Positions 43,771-57,461 are shown, counted from the stretch's first letter. The stretch is DNA of 64,000 bases from Antedon mediterranea (GCF_964355755.1 NC_092678.1:18012922-18076921); one strand, 5' to 3'. Notes: generated from the sequence alone by a model not told the origin. Program-made: numbers and translations.

Positions 43771-45685
43771 AACGCTTACATTATACCGAACATTATGTTA
43801 TCCCCTCTATTTTCTATGGTTTCAGAGTAGGCCTATACTGAAAATAGTAACAATTTTCGAGGATATATTGATAATTGTTTGTACTGTAATTCCCGAAAAT
43901 ATTTGTCATGTATTTATGAGTTGAAAAAAACCTGATTACAGCCATGGTGTAATATACTGTTTTTTGAATTTCTTTTGAGTGTTTAAATCATGAAACACAA
44001 GATGATTAGGCCTTCATATGACATCATCATGTTCATAGGCATGTCGCACTATTTGAGCATGGAAAATATCTCATGGTTCGGATCAAAATGAAAATATAAC
44101 TTCCTTTGATTTCGCTTTGTCAAATTCAAATAGTCTTTTTGAGTCGTCTTGGTATCGCAAGGGTAGTATTATCATATTTGGTATATATGGTATTTTAATA
44201 ATTAATTAATTGACCTAAGGTTAATTAGGCATACTCATTATAAATCTTCTTGTCCAAGTCTAATGATTTATAGGATCGACGATTAGTTTTTTAGTTAAAG
44301 GTGTTGAATAATGACAGAATTAACCAATATAATGTCACGTACCATAGTGTGCATTGAAAGGGCTAATTGACTTTAGTTGAAAATTGGTCTTAATCAAAAT
44401 CTTTATAATAACAGGACTTACACATGGTGATAGATATTTCCATAACGTGAGATTATAGGAATGTATCTCGCCCAAAAATGACTTCCATACATTTTTACAT
44501 AAGACAATTAAAATTATATTTTAAAATAGAAAAAAATACCATAAATTAAACAAATTAATTAAAATCAATAAAATCAACATGCGGTACGTATTGTTTGTCA
44601 TTAATTTTGTTCTTTTACTCTATCCGCTAATGACTACCCTGGGTACCAAGGTTCTGGGCTGTTTCAGTCGAACATGCAGACGAAAATCCCTTTCTGTTGA
44701 CAAACGAAACAAATCCTTTAAAAATTCATGACATTTTGAACTCAATAATATCCTGACGACACGTAGGCCTTAAAATAATGACAACAAAAAACACTTATAC
44801 TTCATTTACAATATCTGGCTTTTTACAATAGCATAACGTGATAGGTCTCGCGCGCGTACCCGCAATGAACCCCGAGTATAAACATTTCTCTGTGTTTATG
44901 CATTACGTCACCCTATTAATTAATCATGCATAACGGAGTGTAACAAGCGTCATCACATACCTATACACAAGATATTTCTTTTTTTTTAAATACGATATTA
45001 ATTAAGCTGTGTATGTTCGTAATACAGTATTATTATCATACGTCTGATTTAAGTAGTTGTCAACTCTATGGAGAGCAGTGACCCTTCGTAGGCTAATAAT
45101 TCTGCTGAAAGATGCCACGAGCTCCTTGTAAACTCGCACTCATTTCTACACTGACACATCCTCTCAGCTTATTGATAGTATTCGCCAGCCTAAGGCTATA
45201 ACGTATTAATAAAAATGTATCTCATTAAAAACTTTTATATCAAAAATCAAATTTGAATTACTTTTGACATTGAACCCATTCGTGAAAGGTCGAGAGTTTC
45301 TTAAATTACCCTTATTGTTTATTGATTAGACACAGTGCGGATTGATAAAAAAAAACACTATGACTCGAATAACCAATTTGTGTTTCTAATGAGTTCTTTC
45401 GTTTTCTCCTGAGCCTCATTTTGAATTAATTTTCAAAAAGCAGGTCACAGGTCAATGAGTGTCATACATACCTTTCGTTTGAACATCAATGTACGATGAA
45501 TAATGATTTTTATGTTAGAATTCTGATGTCTTAAACATTCAATATTTTTGATAAAAACACAGCATAGCATACAATTCATCATATTTGTATTGAATGAGTA
45601 AATACAGCGTATAGCATATTTTTACCCGATTCTCGGTACTCTCCAGATATGGCAATTGTTTACTCAGTATCATAGGACAATTGCG
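43771..45685. other. AT-rich intergenic sequence, no gene seen
   Basis: No coding signal or element ends were recognised. Confidence 0.45.
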
Positions 45686-45942
45686 TCATACAGCATCTAA
45701 TATGTATCACATGTGATGCCTGTATCATAGGTTAGGTTATGATCATGATAAGCGATACATGTGAAACACATGTGATGCTCTTATGATACTGCAATGTGAC
45801 AATCTAGATACACGTATCGAAAATAATTATTATTTAACCCCAAAAAACTGTTCACCCTTACAACTAAATTCAAACCGACATCCAATAATATATTACACGT
45901 TCGCAACCTTCGAATACTACGATAACTAAACGTATACGTAAC

Positions 45943-46107
45943 ATAAAGTTTGGTTGTCACTAGCGACTCAACGCAAGGACGTAACGCAACGCAAGCGAGT
46001 TGACCAATCACAAGCGATGGATTATTCGAACAGTCGCTTGTGATTGGTCAACTCGCTTGCGTTGCGTCTACTTCTTGCGTTGCGTTGCTAGTGGGAACCA
46101 CGCTTAA
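45943..46107. mobile_element. Family 1 MITE, copy with near-perfect hairpin
   Basis: GTTTGGTTGTCACTAGCGAC at the left, TTGACCAATCACAAGCGATG facing CGCTTGTGATTGGTCAACTC in the middle, and GCTAGTGGGAACCACGCTTAA at the right nearly satisfy full self-complementarity. The ATG opening a 130-codon plus frame lies inside it, so that frame is an artefact. Confidence 0.85.
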
Positions 46108-47140
46108 ACGTGTTCAATTCCGTAGACCGGTAAATTCCGAGTTACGATTTACAATTATCACAAACATTTGGAAGTTCTATACTATAATACACGACTCTCC
46201 AACATGTTATGCTCAAAAGGAGTTAAAACCGTCAGATGGTTTAAAATGGCAGAGTTACAAAGGTATGTATTTTACGTTTAGTTATAACGGATACGGAATA
46301 TTTTTTTACACGGCCGGCTGCTACGTCACGTATCGGTCAACCGGTCGTTATACTGCATACGTTATTTCCGGTTTACATATTTTTTTTGTAACGAAAATTC
46401 TTTTTAAATTACAGACCGTTCTCATTATATAGCAGATCTAAAAAAAACTATCACACTATAAATTTAATGGTAATTTATTTAAACTCGACTGACCTTTTAT
46501 TAATTATTTATTGTCAATTGGATACACATTTATGCCTATATAGTACGAATCGTGACGCAGATTATTCACAATTGGGTCAAAGGTGAGGCGATATATTTCT
46601 CGTTAATGACAAAAATATAGGCCTATCTGTGAATATCGAAATGGCAATTTATTAAATGCGGCAAACGCGTGCATCACCTATCGCACCCTGCTATTTCCTG
46701 ATTAGCAAGATCTCCTTCAGGCCTAAAAATTACTTGCCTCATTGCATCATATATACTGACATAGATATGGAAACTAGCATACGAACTTTTTTTTCCAATT
46801 TGAATTAAGAGCGCATGCTCAGTAACGTCTACTAAATCACTTTCGTAAGTCAAGTAGAAGTCTATGTAAATATAGATTTTTATTACTCACTTTTATATGT
46901 CTCGCTGGTGTTGCTATCATTTCAAGCCATTCGAACGAAATGAAGCAGAAATCACAGAAGATGTAAATGTACTTGATCCTAATTGAACGAAATAAGACGT
47001 TAACTAACGGGGCTATGTTAAATGCCACATTTGATTTTATCGGCAAATTATAATATTGAGAATGATGAAAACCGAATACTGCACTACTATACTTACAGTA
47101 TTCGTATTAAACTACTACATCTAGAGAGTGTTTCTAGGCT
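46108..47140. other. Intergenic sequence, no gene seen
   Basis: Nothing recognised beyond AT-rich unique sequence. Confidence 0.45.
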
Positions 47141-47145
47141 TACTG

Positions 47146-47935
47146 CTGATGAGTCCGCAACTAATATTTAACTGGTCTGTACTCTGCGCTGCTACTTATT
47201 TCTGCTACTGCTTAGAACTAAAATTACAATATTCCGGCGCTGTTTATTCTGCTATAGTGGGAAATGCTACTTTTTAATGGTATATAACACCAACATAGAT
47301 TCCTTTATTTTGTGGGTCACATGACATTTTTACACTCACATAGTGCAGTGTGTTCCCTTTTTTGTTGGCTTAAGACCGGACAGCGGGACTCATTTAACAA
47401 CAGCATAACAGAGCGCATGCTACCGTGTGAGAGCTCTGTAAATTATGTGAATATTATGTAACTATTACTGCTGAACTGACACTGTGTTTTTGTTTTTGCG
47501 ACTGTTATTCTACTACTACCACTATTTCTGCTGGTAAATACTAAAGCTGCTATTTACCTCTGCTACTCATTGCTTTTGCAACTAGTAAATACAAATGTTA
47601 CTACTAAAAAAACTAAAGTTGCTGTTTTGCTAATGCTAATGCAACTGGCAAATAGCATTGCCACAAAATATACTGCTGTTATGCTGCTATTTCTACAGTT
47701 GATAAAATAGGGTACTTGGTACCTAACTGCTGCTACCATGCTAAAAACTAATTGTAATAGTTCTGCTACTGCAATGCTAGGTTTTATGCAACTGGTATAA
47801 ATACCAATACCAGTTACTGTTTCTACTGTTACTTCAGCTAAACACTCTACTCATTCGGCTGCTGAAATGCTACTTCTGCAACTGGTTAATCCATGATACT
47901 AATTCGGCTGCTGAAATTCAACCTCTGAAACTAAA
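47146..47935. repeat. CTG/TAC-rich degenerate simple repeat
   Basis: ACTGCTGCTAC, TGCTACTGCT and GCTGCTATTTCTAC words recur irregularly for about 800 bases. It is low-complexity sequence of probable ancient microsatellite origin. Confidence 0.55.
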
Positions 47936-47944
47936 AGACGGATT

Positions 47945-48525
47945 TTTTCTGAAATTAAACCACAGATATTTATGTAATCAGTCGACTTCATTTAATTTCG
48001 AAGGAAATCGTAACAAAAAATCCCATTTCTGGACCACTCTTTATTGCTGTACCGTACGTCAAAACTACAAAATGGATCTTGACTACATTTGAACTAAAGA
48101 TAGATATGTAGTCACGGAAGACTTAATTAAGACTTAAGATTTAATTTTAGAGGTAATCCGGACCAAGATATCCCAATTCTGGACCACTTTTATTGTTTTA
48201 CCTAGGCCGTACGTCAAATCTAGAGGATGAATATTTACCACATTTTAACTACAAATAGATATGTAGTCATGGACGATTTCATTTAATTTTGGAGGTAATC
48301 CGGACAAGGGTCCCAATTTTGAACCACTTTGTATTATTTTACTAATTTTAGGCCGTTCGTCAAAACTACAAGATGGATCTTTACCACATTTTAAGTACAA
48401 ATAGATATGTAGTCACGGACGACTTAAATTAATTTTGAAGGCAATCCGGACCAGGATCCCAATTCTGAACCACTTTGTATTATTTTATTAATTTTAGGCC
48501 GTTGGCCAAAACTATCAAGATGAAT
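47945..48525. repeat. ~145-bp tandem repeat, about 4 units
   Basis: GGACCACT (or GAACCACT) stands at 48,031, 48,181, 48,321 and 48,467. It is followed by GGCCGT(A/T)CGTCAAAACTAC, then ATAGATATGTAGTCA and GGTAATCCGGAC. The units are diverged. Confidence 0.88.
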
Positions 48526-49130
48526 AGTTATCATAATATATATTATAATACTGTATGTATTATGCCTAAACTGATTGTTTACTATTAAAATATTTGTAAT
48601 ATTTTCACTGAAAAAATAAACTGATACTCTTCTTCTGGAGGGTTTATCAGTATGAAGCAGCCACAGGCGACGAACATTAAGAAATACATTCACATTATTT
48701 TAGAAACAGTATGCACGTTAATGAAGTGGATTTACTGATTTATCTTCTAACAAAGATTTATTACAAACGAATTAAATGGCACTCCGTCAAGTTTACCGCA
48801 AGCTGCTAAACACGGAAATTAAGCTGTAATGAAATTGTGTTTTTCATACCATCGTCGTCGCATATTAACGGGATTGAGTGCGTGGTGGTTTGCATAATGG
48901 GTGCCAATGTCACCTGTAATTATGCCCTTGTCCGTAAAATCATTGTGAGAGAATATTGAAAGCTATAGGGAGTAATGAAGATGAATGTATCAAATGGATC
49001 GTCTTTATGAAGTCGACGACGATGTACATTAATATACTAATAATAAATTAAAACATCTGACTTATATTAATACTGTTGTGAATGCGCCCTCAACAATAAC
49101 ATTTCCCGCGTTTTTTTACGTGCGTAAGTT
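48526..49130. other. Intergenic sequence, no gene seen
   Basis: Unique AT-rich sequence. Confidence 0.4.
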
Positions 49131-49132
49131 AC

Positions 49133-49346
49133 TAAAGCTTGGTTCCCACTAGCGACGTAACGTAACGCAAACGACGCAACGTAAGAAAATGCCCTTCCAC
49201 TCATTGTGTTTGCCCCCGCCTGCGTGAATTCAAACCTACCATCTTTGCAGCACTATTTCGTCGCCGGTTCCCACTTGTGATTACGCAATACAGCACTTTG
49301 CGTCGATACGTCGCTGCGTTTCGTTCTAATGGGAACTACGCTCCTA
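49133..49346. mobile_element. Family 1 MITE variant with a different interior
   Basis: TAAAGCTTGGTTCCCACTAG to TTCTAATGGGAACTACGCTC are family 1 ends, but the CCAATCACAAG core is missing. It is replaced by less AT-rich sequence that contains a second CCGGTTCCCACTTG word. Confidence 0.65.
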
Positions 49347-49407
49347 CATTCTTCAACCCTATACCAAGCCCATGTGTTTCTAAAATACTTCTGTTTTCGA
49401 AATTCAC

Positions 49408-49564
49408 TTAAGCTCTGTCTGTCAAACTAGTTTGACAAAGTAAGTGTGATTTGGCCAAATATGGTAGTAATATACCTCAATATGGTAGTGATAAGATTTC
49501 ATCGTGTCCATAATGGGCACATGGCATTTGTTTGTCACATAAAGTTTGATCGTGTAGAGCTTTA
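49408..49564. mobile_element. AAGCTCTGTCTACACT-family MITE, copy 7
   Basis: TTAAGCTCTGTCTGTCAAAC to TTTGATCGTGTAGAGCTTTA. Compared with copies 4 and 6 its interior is inverted, consistent with a near-symmetric palindrome. Confidence 0.75.
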
Positions 49565-52210
49565 TAAATCATAAGCCTAGTATATTTTTTCTCCAAGACA
49601 GACCGTTTCGTTACGTTAGGAGATGACGCATTATTTTAGGAGCACTCCTATATTCCAAGACACAAGACAGATAATCGTAGTAGAAAATAGTAGTTTTGTA
49701 GTGGAAAATAATGAAATAGTAACACGATTTTGTTTTCTCTACAAGTGACGTAGGGTTCGCGTGAATAAATTCGCCTAGTATAAAACAGGCTTAATGCATC
49801 AGGCATCTTTGATGAATTTAAACCATGTCTGTCATTGTTATAATGTTAATGTTGCGTCTTCTGTTACGTTTCTAATTTTCGAATCTCTTTCTGTGATTTA
49901 TACATCGTAACTTTGCTTTCTTACAAACACTTTAACACATAAATTATAAAGATGTATCGATGCTATCAATTCGCTGGCTATTCGTACCGATTAATTTAAG
50001 CGAATGCGCAGGGATATTTTTTGGTGAGTCCCTCGGGCAGCCGCCTTTCAAACCATACTTTCTCTCAATTACAGCGCATCAATAGGCCTAGCTCTCTAGC
50101 TAGATAGACACGCGTTAATACAATAGTTACTACACCTTCGTGTATTCAATTTTTGTGTATCTACTACTGTACCGTCATACATTAATTTTACAATATTTTG
50201 CATTAATTATGTTATTCATTACCGGTATTTTTTTGTGTGTATAAAAAATAATAGTATTTTGAATTGAATAGTGTAATTGTAATTGTAAATAAAAAAAGAA
50301 AAAATATATATTCGGTTATAGGCCTATGTCCATTGTAGATCCGTTTCAATGGACATTCCTTTTAAAGAGAAACTCTCGTGAAACGAACAAGTGGAAATAA
50401 CTAGGCCTATAATGTGTTAACACTACGTCCAACTCAACTGAACATTTCTTTGGTCCATAAAGTGTCCCATCAATAGAGGTGTTATACTGTATTTAATTGC
50501 ATACAAATTCTAGTCTACAGCAAAAATAGTTTTGTAATGCCATTATCGAACTACTGTATATAATTCTGCACGATTTTCATAAGCTCTTTGACACAAATGT
50601 ATCAATATCTAATTAGTTCTATATATCACTGTGTAGTTTTTTCTGTGTGCCTTCCATATCTAGGCCTATACTCATGGAGCGCAACCGTCGCCATAATTGT
50701 AACTGAAATATAGTAAAACTGTCTCTCTCTCCCCAGCACACCTCCCGTCCCCCTCCCGTCCCCTATGTAAATACATTGCACAAGCGACAGTTCGAATAAC
50801 CCATCGCTTGTTATTGGTCTAATGATTTGCATTGCGCTTAGAGGGACTTTTCATTTTTCTTTCCAACTCTGATTTTCCAAAGCTAATTTCAAATAACTGT
50901 ATGTAAGTCAATTGAACCTTTGTTGTGTTTTATTCATTATGTATCAATTGGATTTCAATAGGTTGATGACCTTGTTGTCAATGTTCCTGTTTTTGTATTG
51001 TTTTGGACACATTTCCTCAAGAACTGATAATTTTAGGGGTTTTCCTCAAAATTGTCGATTCAAATAGTGTATAATGTTATAATGTATATAGTGTCATTGG
51101 AAAATGATTGAGTACAGTGTCACACGTGACATTTTTTTAAATCTAACTATAGGCCTATCGAAACTTTAGAAATAATTCCATGAAACAGTCCTAACATATG
51201 ACAAACATGTTACACTATTCCACGATACTGAACATATTAATATACAGTATGGAGAATATATGTAAATAATTAAATAAAGGAATGAACGAATTTCCAACAG
51301 GGTTAGCGCATGCTCATAGAGACATTCCGTAAACGTCGAATAGCAAAATTTTGAGGCCTTTCCAACACTTTTTTTCAAAAGCAATTGAGGAATGATAAAA
51401 TTACCTTTCAAATTATAATATTCATAAATTTAACATCGATCCTTCTCTTTTTTTATATATAATCTAATAGATATTTTATAATAAATGGAGCTTATGATGA
51501 CGTAATTGACGGATTTAAATAAAAATGATGAAGACAAACCGTCGTCGACCTTGGCAGAATAAGAAAATCCATAAATGACATTTTAAGCGATGAATCATTC
51601 CTTGTAAAAGCGGAGTACAGGTAAATTATATAATTATTTTACAAGGTAATGGATATGATCCGCGCTGCAGTGTTTCTAATAATAAGATATGTGAAAATAA
51701 TAGCAAGAAATATCAAAATCCGTACGAATTAAGGTTAATGAATTTCATTTCTACCGACACAAGAGGGCGCTTTTAAAAATAAAATCGTACAAAATGGCTG
51801 AAATTTGCATTCTTCAATAACTAAAATGTATCGAACAAATAACGTGGCATTAGACAACGTGCATCAGTCATTGACATTCTGCGCAAGCTCAGATACATGA
51901 CCATGCGCAGAACGTTAGATAAGTCGCATTACTCGCGTAGTCTAGAGATAAGAATCGTGAAATGTACAATGCTCTATGGATAGAGGGCATGCGTAAAAGC
52001 GAGAAAGAAGTGGAAGAAGGGGAAGGTGTAAAATGGGAATCAATCGTACGTTTTAAAAGCATATTCTTGTGAACTTTTCATTTGATATGATAATTATTTT
52101 TCATGAAAATGATTGTGTTCGTACGGGATTGTGTAACCACGCAAGTCTGAATAATATAATCACAAAACGTATTTAAGTTCTAAAATATAATAAACATATA
52201 GCAAACTAAA
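49565..52210. other. Intergenic sequence with a family 1 fragment
   Basis: A short family 1 relic (CAAGCGACAGTTCGAATAAC, CGCTTGTTATTGGTCTAATG) lies at about 50,778-50,845. No gene recognised. Confidence 0.45.
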
Positions 52211-52214
52211 TTTC

Positions 52215-52345
52215 TGGTGAGAAATTGAGTTGACCAATCAAAAGCGGCAGTTTGTGGTGATGCATCGCGTCGTGATTGGTCAATTTACTTGCGGTGCGCT
52301 TACGTCATTGCGTTGCTCGTCCAAGTAGGAACCAATCAATCCTTA
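52215..52345. mobile_element. Family 1 MITE, left-truncated copy
   Basis: TTGACCAATCAAAAGCGGC, CGTGATTGGTCAATTTACTT and CCAAGTAGGAACCAATCAAT show the core and right end. The left TGGTTCCC end is missing. Confidence 0.65.
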
Positions 52346-52639
52346 ATGAATATTCATCAGACTGTGTTCGTCGTTAATATAAAAAAAGTAAGAGTAAGTA
52401 GCCATGAGTTGGATCATTCTGTGATCTGCATCGATCCTAATCGAAAGCACTTCACCAAAGTGTGTGTCTCCTTCAGATGGATTACTATCCCATGGGCCTT
52501 ATTTGCTGCAAAAGTAGGATGTCTTTGGACGCTCGCGTGCTTATTGCGGCTTATCTATCTCATCTTGCTTTTTGGTCGTTGAAATCGGCGTTTGAATTTT
52601 GACGGAAACTATTCATGTGTCGTGTAGGAATTGCATGGT

Positions 52640-53435
52640 ATACTTAGCAATTTACTGGTAAAAACTGGTTAAACTGATCCTGTTAAAAAGTAAATTTAAA
52701 GTAAAAAACAAACATAAACAAGCAAAATAAATAGCTTTTGATTTAATTTATTTTAGCATCATAAACAATTACAGATGAAATTCAATGAATAGGCCTATAT
52801 ATACAGAAAACAAAGATCGAAACATCAAAAACATACACACAAAAAAGCGATGCCCAGGATAACTCATAAATGTCCTAAAATGACTTGTTTCCAATGGGGT
52901 CCTTTTGAAAACATTTGCGCATGCGCACTGATCATTTTCTACAGCTCACTCGACCATTCGGTAAATTCTGATAGAAATGATTGTTGTTTTTAATCTGTTG
53001 TGAGTTTCCATTCATGTTGTTAAAAGTTTGTGTAAGGAGAAGGTTTAAGTCATCGCAGGTGTGGAGATCATATAACGAGTAATATTCAACGAAGTACAGC
53101 ATAATCAGCATAAACAATGAATAATGAATGACTTGAAAACTTATCTGTCCTCCGTTATAAGTAATGCAAGACGTCACGCCATACCGGTTCTTATTCCTAA
53201 TCTCTACAGCGCTACACCATTTAGATAAATTGATCCTAGCAGTTGTATGGATTATTAGCCTTAACAGTTGTTTCTATATAAAATGAAAGTGTTTCCATGT
53301 GTGTGGGCACAACTGCACTAGAACCATACATGGCATGCCTGTGTTGCTTCATTTGTGTTGTCACTTTTCAATATGTTAGCGTCAAAATGTGTTCAGCATT
53401 GACAAATTTAAAGCTGAAATATTCCTGTATACCTA
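52640..53435. other. Intergenic sequence, no gene seen
   Basis: Unique AT-rich sequence. Confidence 0.4.
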
Positions 53436-53439
53436 AAGG

Positions 53440-53580
53440 TCAATCTACACATACAAGCGGTAACGGTAAGCGGAAAACCACGTAGATTGTCCCACGTAGA
53501 ATATGTATCTATCCTCAGCGGAAATCGCCCGTCCGCTCCGCGCTTTGTGTAAAATGGTCATAAAGAACATGGAAAAAAAA
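53440..53580. mobile_element. Partial relative of the GAGCGGTAACGG palindrome
   Basis: AAGCGGTAACGGTAAGCGG, then GCCCGTCCGCTCCGCGCTT and TGTAAAATGGTCAT correspond to the arms and middle of the 3,861-4,042 element. The right terminal repeat is not seen. Confidence 0.55.
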
Positions 53581-54660
53581 CTGTCGATTCGCTGGAAATC
53601 AGGTATGGAGTAAACAATATGCAATGAGACCATATAATGAGAATAAACATGATTGATTATAGAATGCCAGCATACACCGACCCATGATCATTTTCGTCGA
53701 TAACTTCAAACGTATTTTTAAATTGCCAATCGATTGAATTAAATTATGTTCTTCAAAGTTAATTAATGACGTTCGAAGCGGTTTGCAACTTATTTTAATT
53801 TCGTCATTAAGTTTTACAGTCGTATGAAATATCCAGCAGTTCCGATTTCCCGCTTGATATAAATTTTTCTTTCGAATTAGATTTATTTTAACGGCCGACC
53901 CTCTTTTAATGGTCTATTCGTTTAAATGGACGATGAAAACTGCTTTTATAGTTTCCGTGCAACTTGCACATTATTACACATAGAGAGAAATACGTACGTG
54001 TTCAGATATTTAATAACATACTAATATTTCCAATCTTTCCATGTTGCATCTCAGTGAAAAAAAAGATCTTCTTTTGTCGTGTTTCTCTTTTATGAACGTT
54101 GCCTCTCGGAGTTCGAATTGATAAAACTTGCCAAGCAAACACATCCTTTTTAAGTCAACGATTTTACTTAAGTCTGTTTTGGACATAACCTAAACAAATA
54201 TTTTTGTTTTTAAAATCATAGATGAAAAAGTACCTCTCGTAAGATAAAACAAAATCTGGTTTTATAAATAAAGCCTCATATTCTTTTTCACCAAAATATC
54301 TTGACTTACGCTAAAACATTGTTAAAGCCAGCCACAACCTTACGACTCACTGCAGTACAGAAGAAGCTACAATAGATCATCATTTGCAGGACTATGACAC
54401 TTAGTCCTCCTCTGCTTTTCTTTGCTACAATTGTTTAGTTAAACATATTCCACACTTTCTTATCTTATGGATCATCAAGTAAGACAATTCTCCAAATTCA
54501 AAATAGAGATCAATGAACCTTTTCAGTCACAATTTAAATATTAGGAAAATTTATGCTGTAGGCTATTTTAAATTCTCTTAACAATACAATAACATTTTTC
54601 ACTAACTATTTCTTCTTTTAAACGTAATATTAAACAACTTAACTTATTAAAACAGCATAT
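53581..54660. other. Intergenic sequence, no gene seen
   Basis: Unique AT-rich sequence. Confidence 0.4.
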
Positions 54661-54665
54661 GGCAA

Positions 54666-54851
54666 CTTAAGCGTGGTTCCCACTAGCGACGCAACGCAAG
54701 GACGTAACGCAACGAAATTGAATTGACCAATCACAAGCGATGGCTTATTCGCTTGTGATTGCGAACTGTCTATAACTTCGCTTGTCATTGGTTATAACGC
54801 TTGCGTTACGTTTACGTCCTTGCGTTACGTTCTAGTGGGAACCAAGCTTAA
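54666..54851. mobile_element. Family 1 MITE, full copy flanked by TTAA on both sides
   Basis: It starts TTAAGCGTGGTTCCCACTAG and ends TAGTGGGAACCAAGCTTAA. Apart from scattered substitutions it matches the 15,691-15,875 copy over its whole length. TTAA at both edges would fit a piggyBac-like target duplication, although a TA duplication with AGC termini is equally possible. Confidence 0.88.
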
Positions 54852-56735
54852 GTCTATTTCTACGTACTCCATTTCTTATATTTAAGACTTTTGTAATCCA
54901 GACTTCTGTTTCTCTTTAATTACTCCTTATGTAATTTATTTATTCATTTGTCTTTTCAATTAATAATAGTAATATATTATTATTATTTTTATAATTGTTA
55001 TTATTTTTATTATCATTGTTGTACTTTTTTATTTATTTATTTTATTTGTTTTTCTTTATTTTTATTTTAACTGGTGGTCATGACTTAAAGATTCGTTGTA
55101 ATCTTATTTTGGTGACATACCACACACTGTATTACTACTTATATACTTATATCTTTCAATACATGTCTCTTTTTTTAAATTTGTTTTAAAATGTGTGTTG
55201 TAAACGAATAATAAACGAACAAACAAACAAATAATGTTTTTCCATTTTTAAAAGTGGACCGTACGTTCATCATCACCTATACCAACACTTAAGTAATTAA
55301 CACATAATAGGACGCCAGCAGTGAAAACACATAGTTTACAGTTGGTTGACACTGTGTCTATAATTTGTATCATAAGTCAATTCTGTGATAGATGATCACA
55401 TAATTCATAATATCATAGGCCGTAGCCTAACATTAACACTGCAGGCGCCACGTTATCCATATACGATCCTGTATTACAGTATTTTTCTATCTAGTCATAC
55501 ATGGGGATACAGTGAAGAGAATCGGGTGGTACCGTACCCCTGTTTCTTACAGCAATGCTGAAGTATTATTACTGTCTGATTTGGTATGGTCACGTGTTCA
55601 GATTACGTATAACGATTATGAATTACCCAATTACACGTTAAAATATTCATCTATCGTTGTTTTTGAATACTAAACACAAGGCAAATTAAGCTGATGAACA
55701 TTAAATAGATAGTAAATTGCCCAAAGACGTTTAGAGTGGAAACTGTCAGGTGGCATAACGGCTAACCCAGGATATAGTCTGGCAGACGGGCGCCAAAACA
55801 ACAGTTTTCTTACCGATTTATTTTACCATGGGCATTTTATATACTTCAAATAACTATGGTAAATGTTGTGAGGATAATGATTGTCTTAATGCGTATTGTT
55901 TTATTGAGAATGAGACATCATGGCGCAAACATTGTGAGCGCCGAGTTTACGTCATTGTCATGATCATAATAATAATGATTAATCAAATGCATGCGCATCA
56001 TTTTTAACACCAGAAAAAAAATCCTGTTTTTTCTTTCTGTTTTTCCTATTTTTATTCATTCTTTGTCTTTTCTCTCCATTATTCATTTTTTGGTTAAAAA
56101 AAACAATAGCAATAACAACATAGGCCTACAAAAAAAGATTAAAATCAAAATAAATGGTATAAAACTTCAAAAAGAATTCATAAAATTCAGAAAAACATAA
56201 ACTAAGAGATTTAACTTTCACATCTTCTGAAACGGTAATTTATAATCATAATAATAATTGAAAAAGAAATCACTTTTTTCATGAAAGTTTTCACCATACA
56301 ATTACATGTACTTAGGATTTATAGTTTATTGTTATTATTGAACTTACAATTATTGTCGAACTTACATTTATTATTGTCGAATTTGTAGGAACGGAAATGA
56401 AATGCTGCTAAAATTAGACGAACTTACAACCTTTTTAGGTAGATGTGTTCGTGTTCTGTTTTGAAATTAAAACACTAGAGGATATTTAAATACATTTTAG
56501 TACATAGTACAAGTACATGGCTATTAAAAAAAGCTGATGTTTGTTTTCTTATAAAGCAAACTATTGGTTATCTTTCTTATTCTATGTTTCCATTCCACAT
56601 ACACCATTGAAATGTATTTTTTCTACATTTCCACTTAGGTAATTTACGTTTCCACTTAGGTAATTTACGTTTCTACTTCCACTTTTCTCATAATATTGAT
56701 TAATGTAAACAATTGGCAAAACTACATGGTAGGCT
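54852..56735. other. AT-rich intergenic sequence with T/A simple tracts
   Basis: ATT-rich tracts occur at 54,960-55,070 and an A/T-rich stretch at 55,990-56,200. A short 21-base direct repeat (TTTCCACTTAGGTAATTTACG) occurs twice at 56,628-56,670. No gene recognised. Confidence 0.45.
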
Positions 56736-56739
56736 TGGT

Positions 56740-57228
56740 CCAGACCCCTTTGCCTAGTAGGCTTATGCACAACCATGGGGGGCCTAAGGTAAACTCTTTT
56801 GTACATTGTAGTAGATGGCACTGCAGGATAGGCCCATACCCCTGCCTTGACTAATGCACTTCAGCCATTGGGATCTAAGGTAAACTATTTTGTACATTTT
56901 AGTAGATGGCACTGCATGCTAGGCCCAGACCCCTGTCTTGACTAATGCACAACCATGGGGGCCTGAGGTAAACTCTTCTGTACATTTTAGTAGATGGCAC
57001 TGCAGACTATGCCCAGGTCACTTGCCTAGACTAATGCACAACCATGGGGGACTGAGGTAAACTATTCTGTACATTTTAGTAGATGACACTGCAGGCTAGG
57101 CCCAGACCCATGTCTTGACTACACAGCCATGAGGGCCTGAGGTAAACTATTCTGTACAATTTAGTAGATGACACTGCAGGCTAGGCCCAGACCCCTGTCT
57201 TGACTACACAGCCATCATGTGGGCCTGG
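56740..57228. repeat. ~88-bp tandem repeat, 5-6 copies
   Basis: GTACATTTTAGTAGATGGCA, then CTGCAGGCTAGGCCCAGACC and CACAACCATGGGGGCCTGAG recur. CTGCA marks stand near 56,821, 56,911, 56,999, 57,088 and 57,172. The last copies are shortened (84 bp). Confidence 0.93.
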
Positions 57229-57357
57229 GTTTAAAAGACAGCAATCTAGACAAAGATTTCAACAGTTGTTTTTTTTTTAACTAGTCATTTTCACAAAATG
57301 TCAAAGTCGTTTTTATTCAGCAAGAAGCTAAATGTTTCTGTATTTTCTCTTGTGTAG

Positions 57358-57460
57358 TTCAAAAAGAGACCATTAAAGAAAAAACACGATAAATCACTTG
57401 ATTTAACACAGCTAGTGACCCAACAGAGACGAGTTCGATCGTGGAAACCAACTCATTAAG
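57358..57460 (+). other. Candidate internal exon (weak)
   Basis: A polypyrimidine tract and acceptor (TATTTTCTCTTGTGTAG) precede 103 bases that end at a good donor (AAG then GTAAGATA). One frame is open for 33 codons from the acceptor, is rich in Lys and Arg, and meets a stop just before the donor. It could be a terminal coding segment with an intron in the 3' UTR, or a non-coding exon. No homology is recognised and chance cannot be excluded. Confidence 0.25.
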
Positions 57461-57461
57461 G

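Noticed and set aside
43237-43924. 177- and 82-codon plus frames with VGRSVCRSVCRS repeats
   Set aside because: The repeats are the translated GGTC/TGTC microsatellite of a dispersed element, and the upstream part is a local duplication.
46040-46432. 130-codon plus frame
   Set aside because: Its start codon and first 20 or so residues lie in the arm of a family 1 MITE, and the remainder shows no domain.
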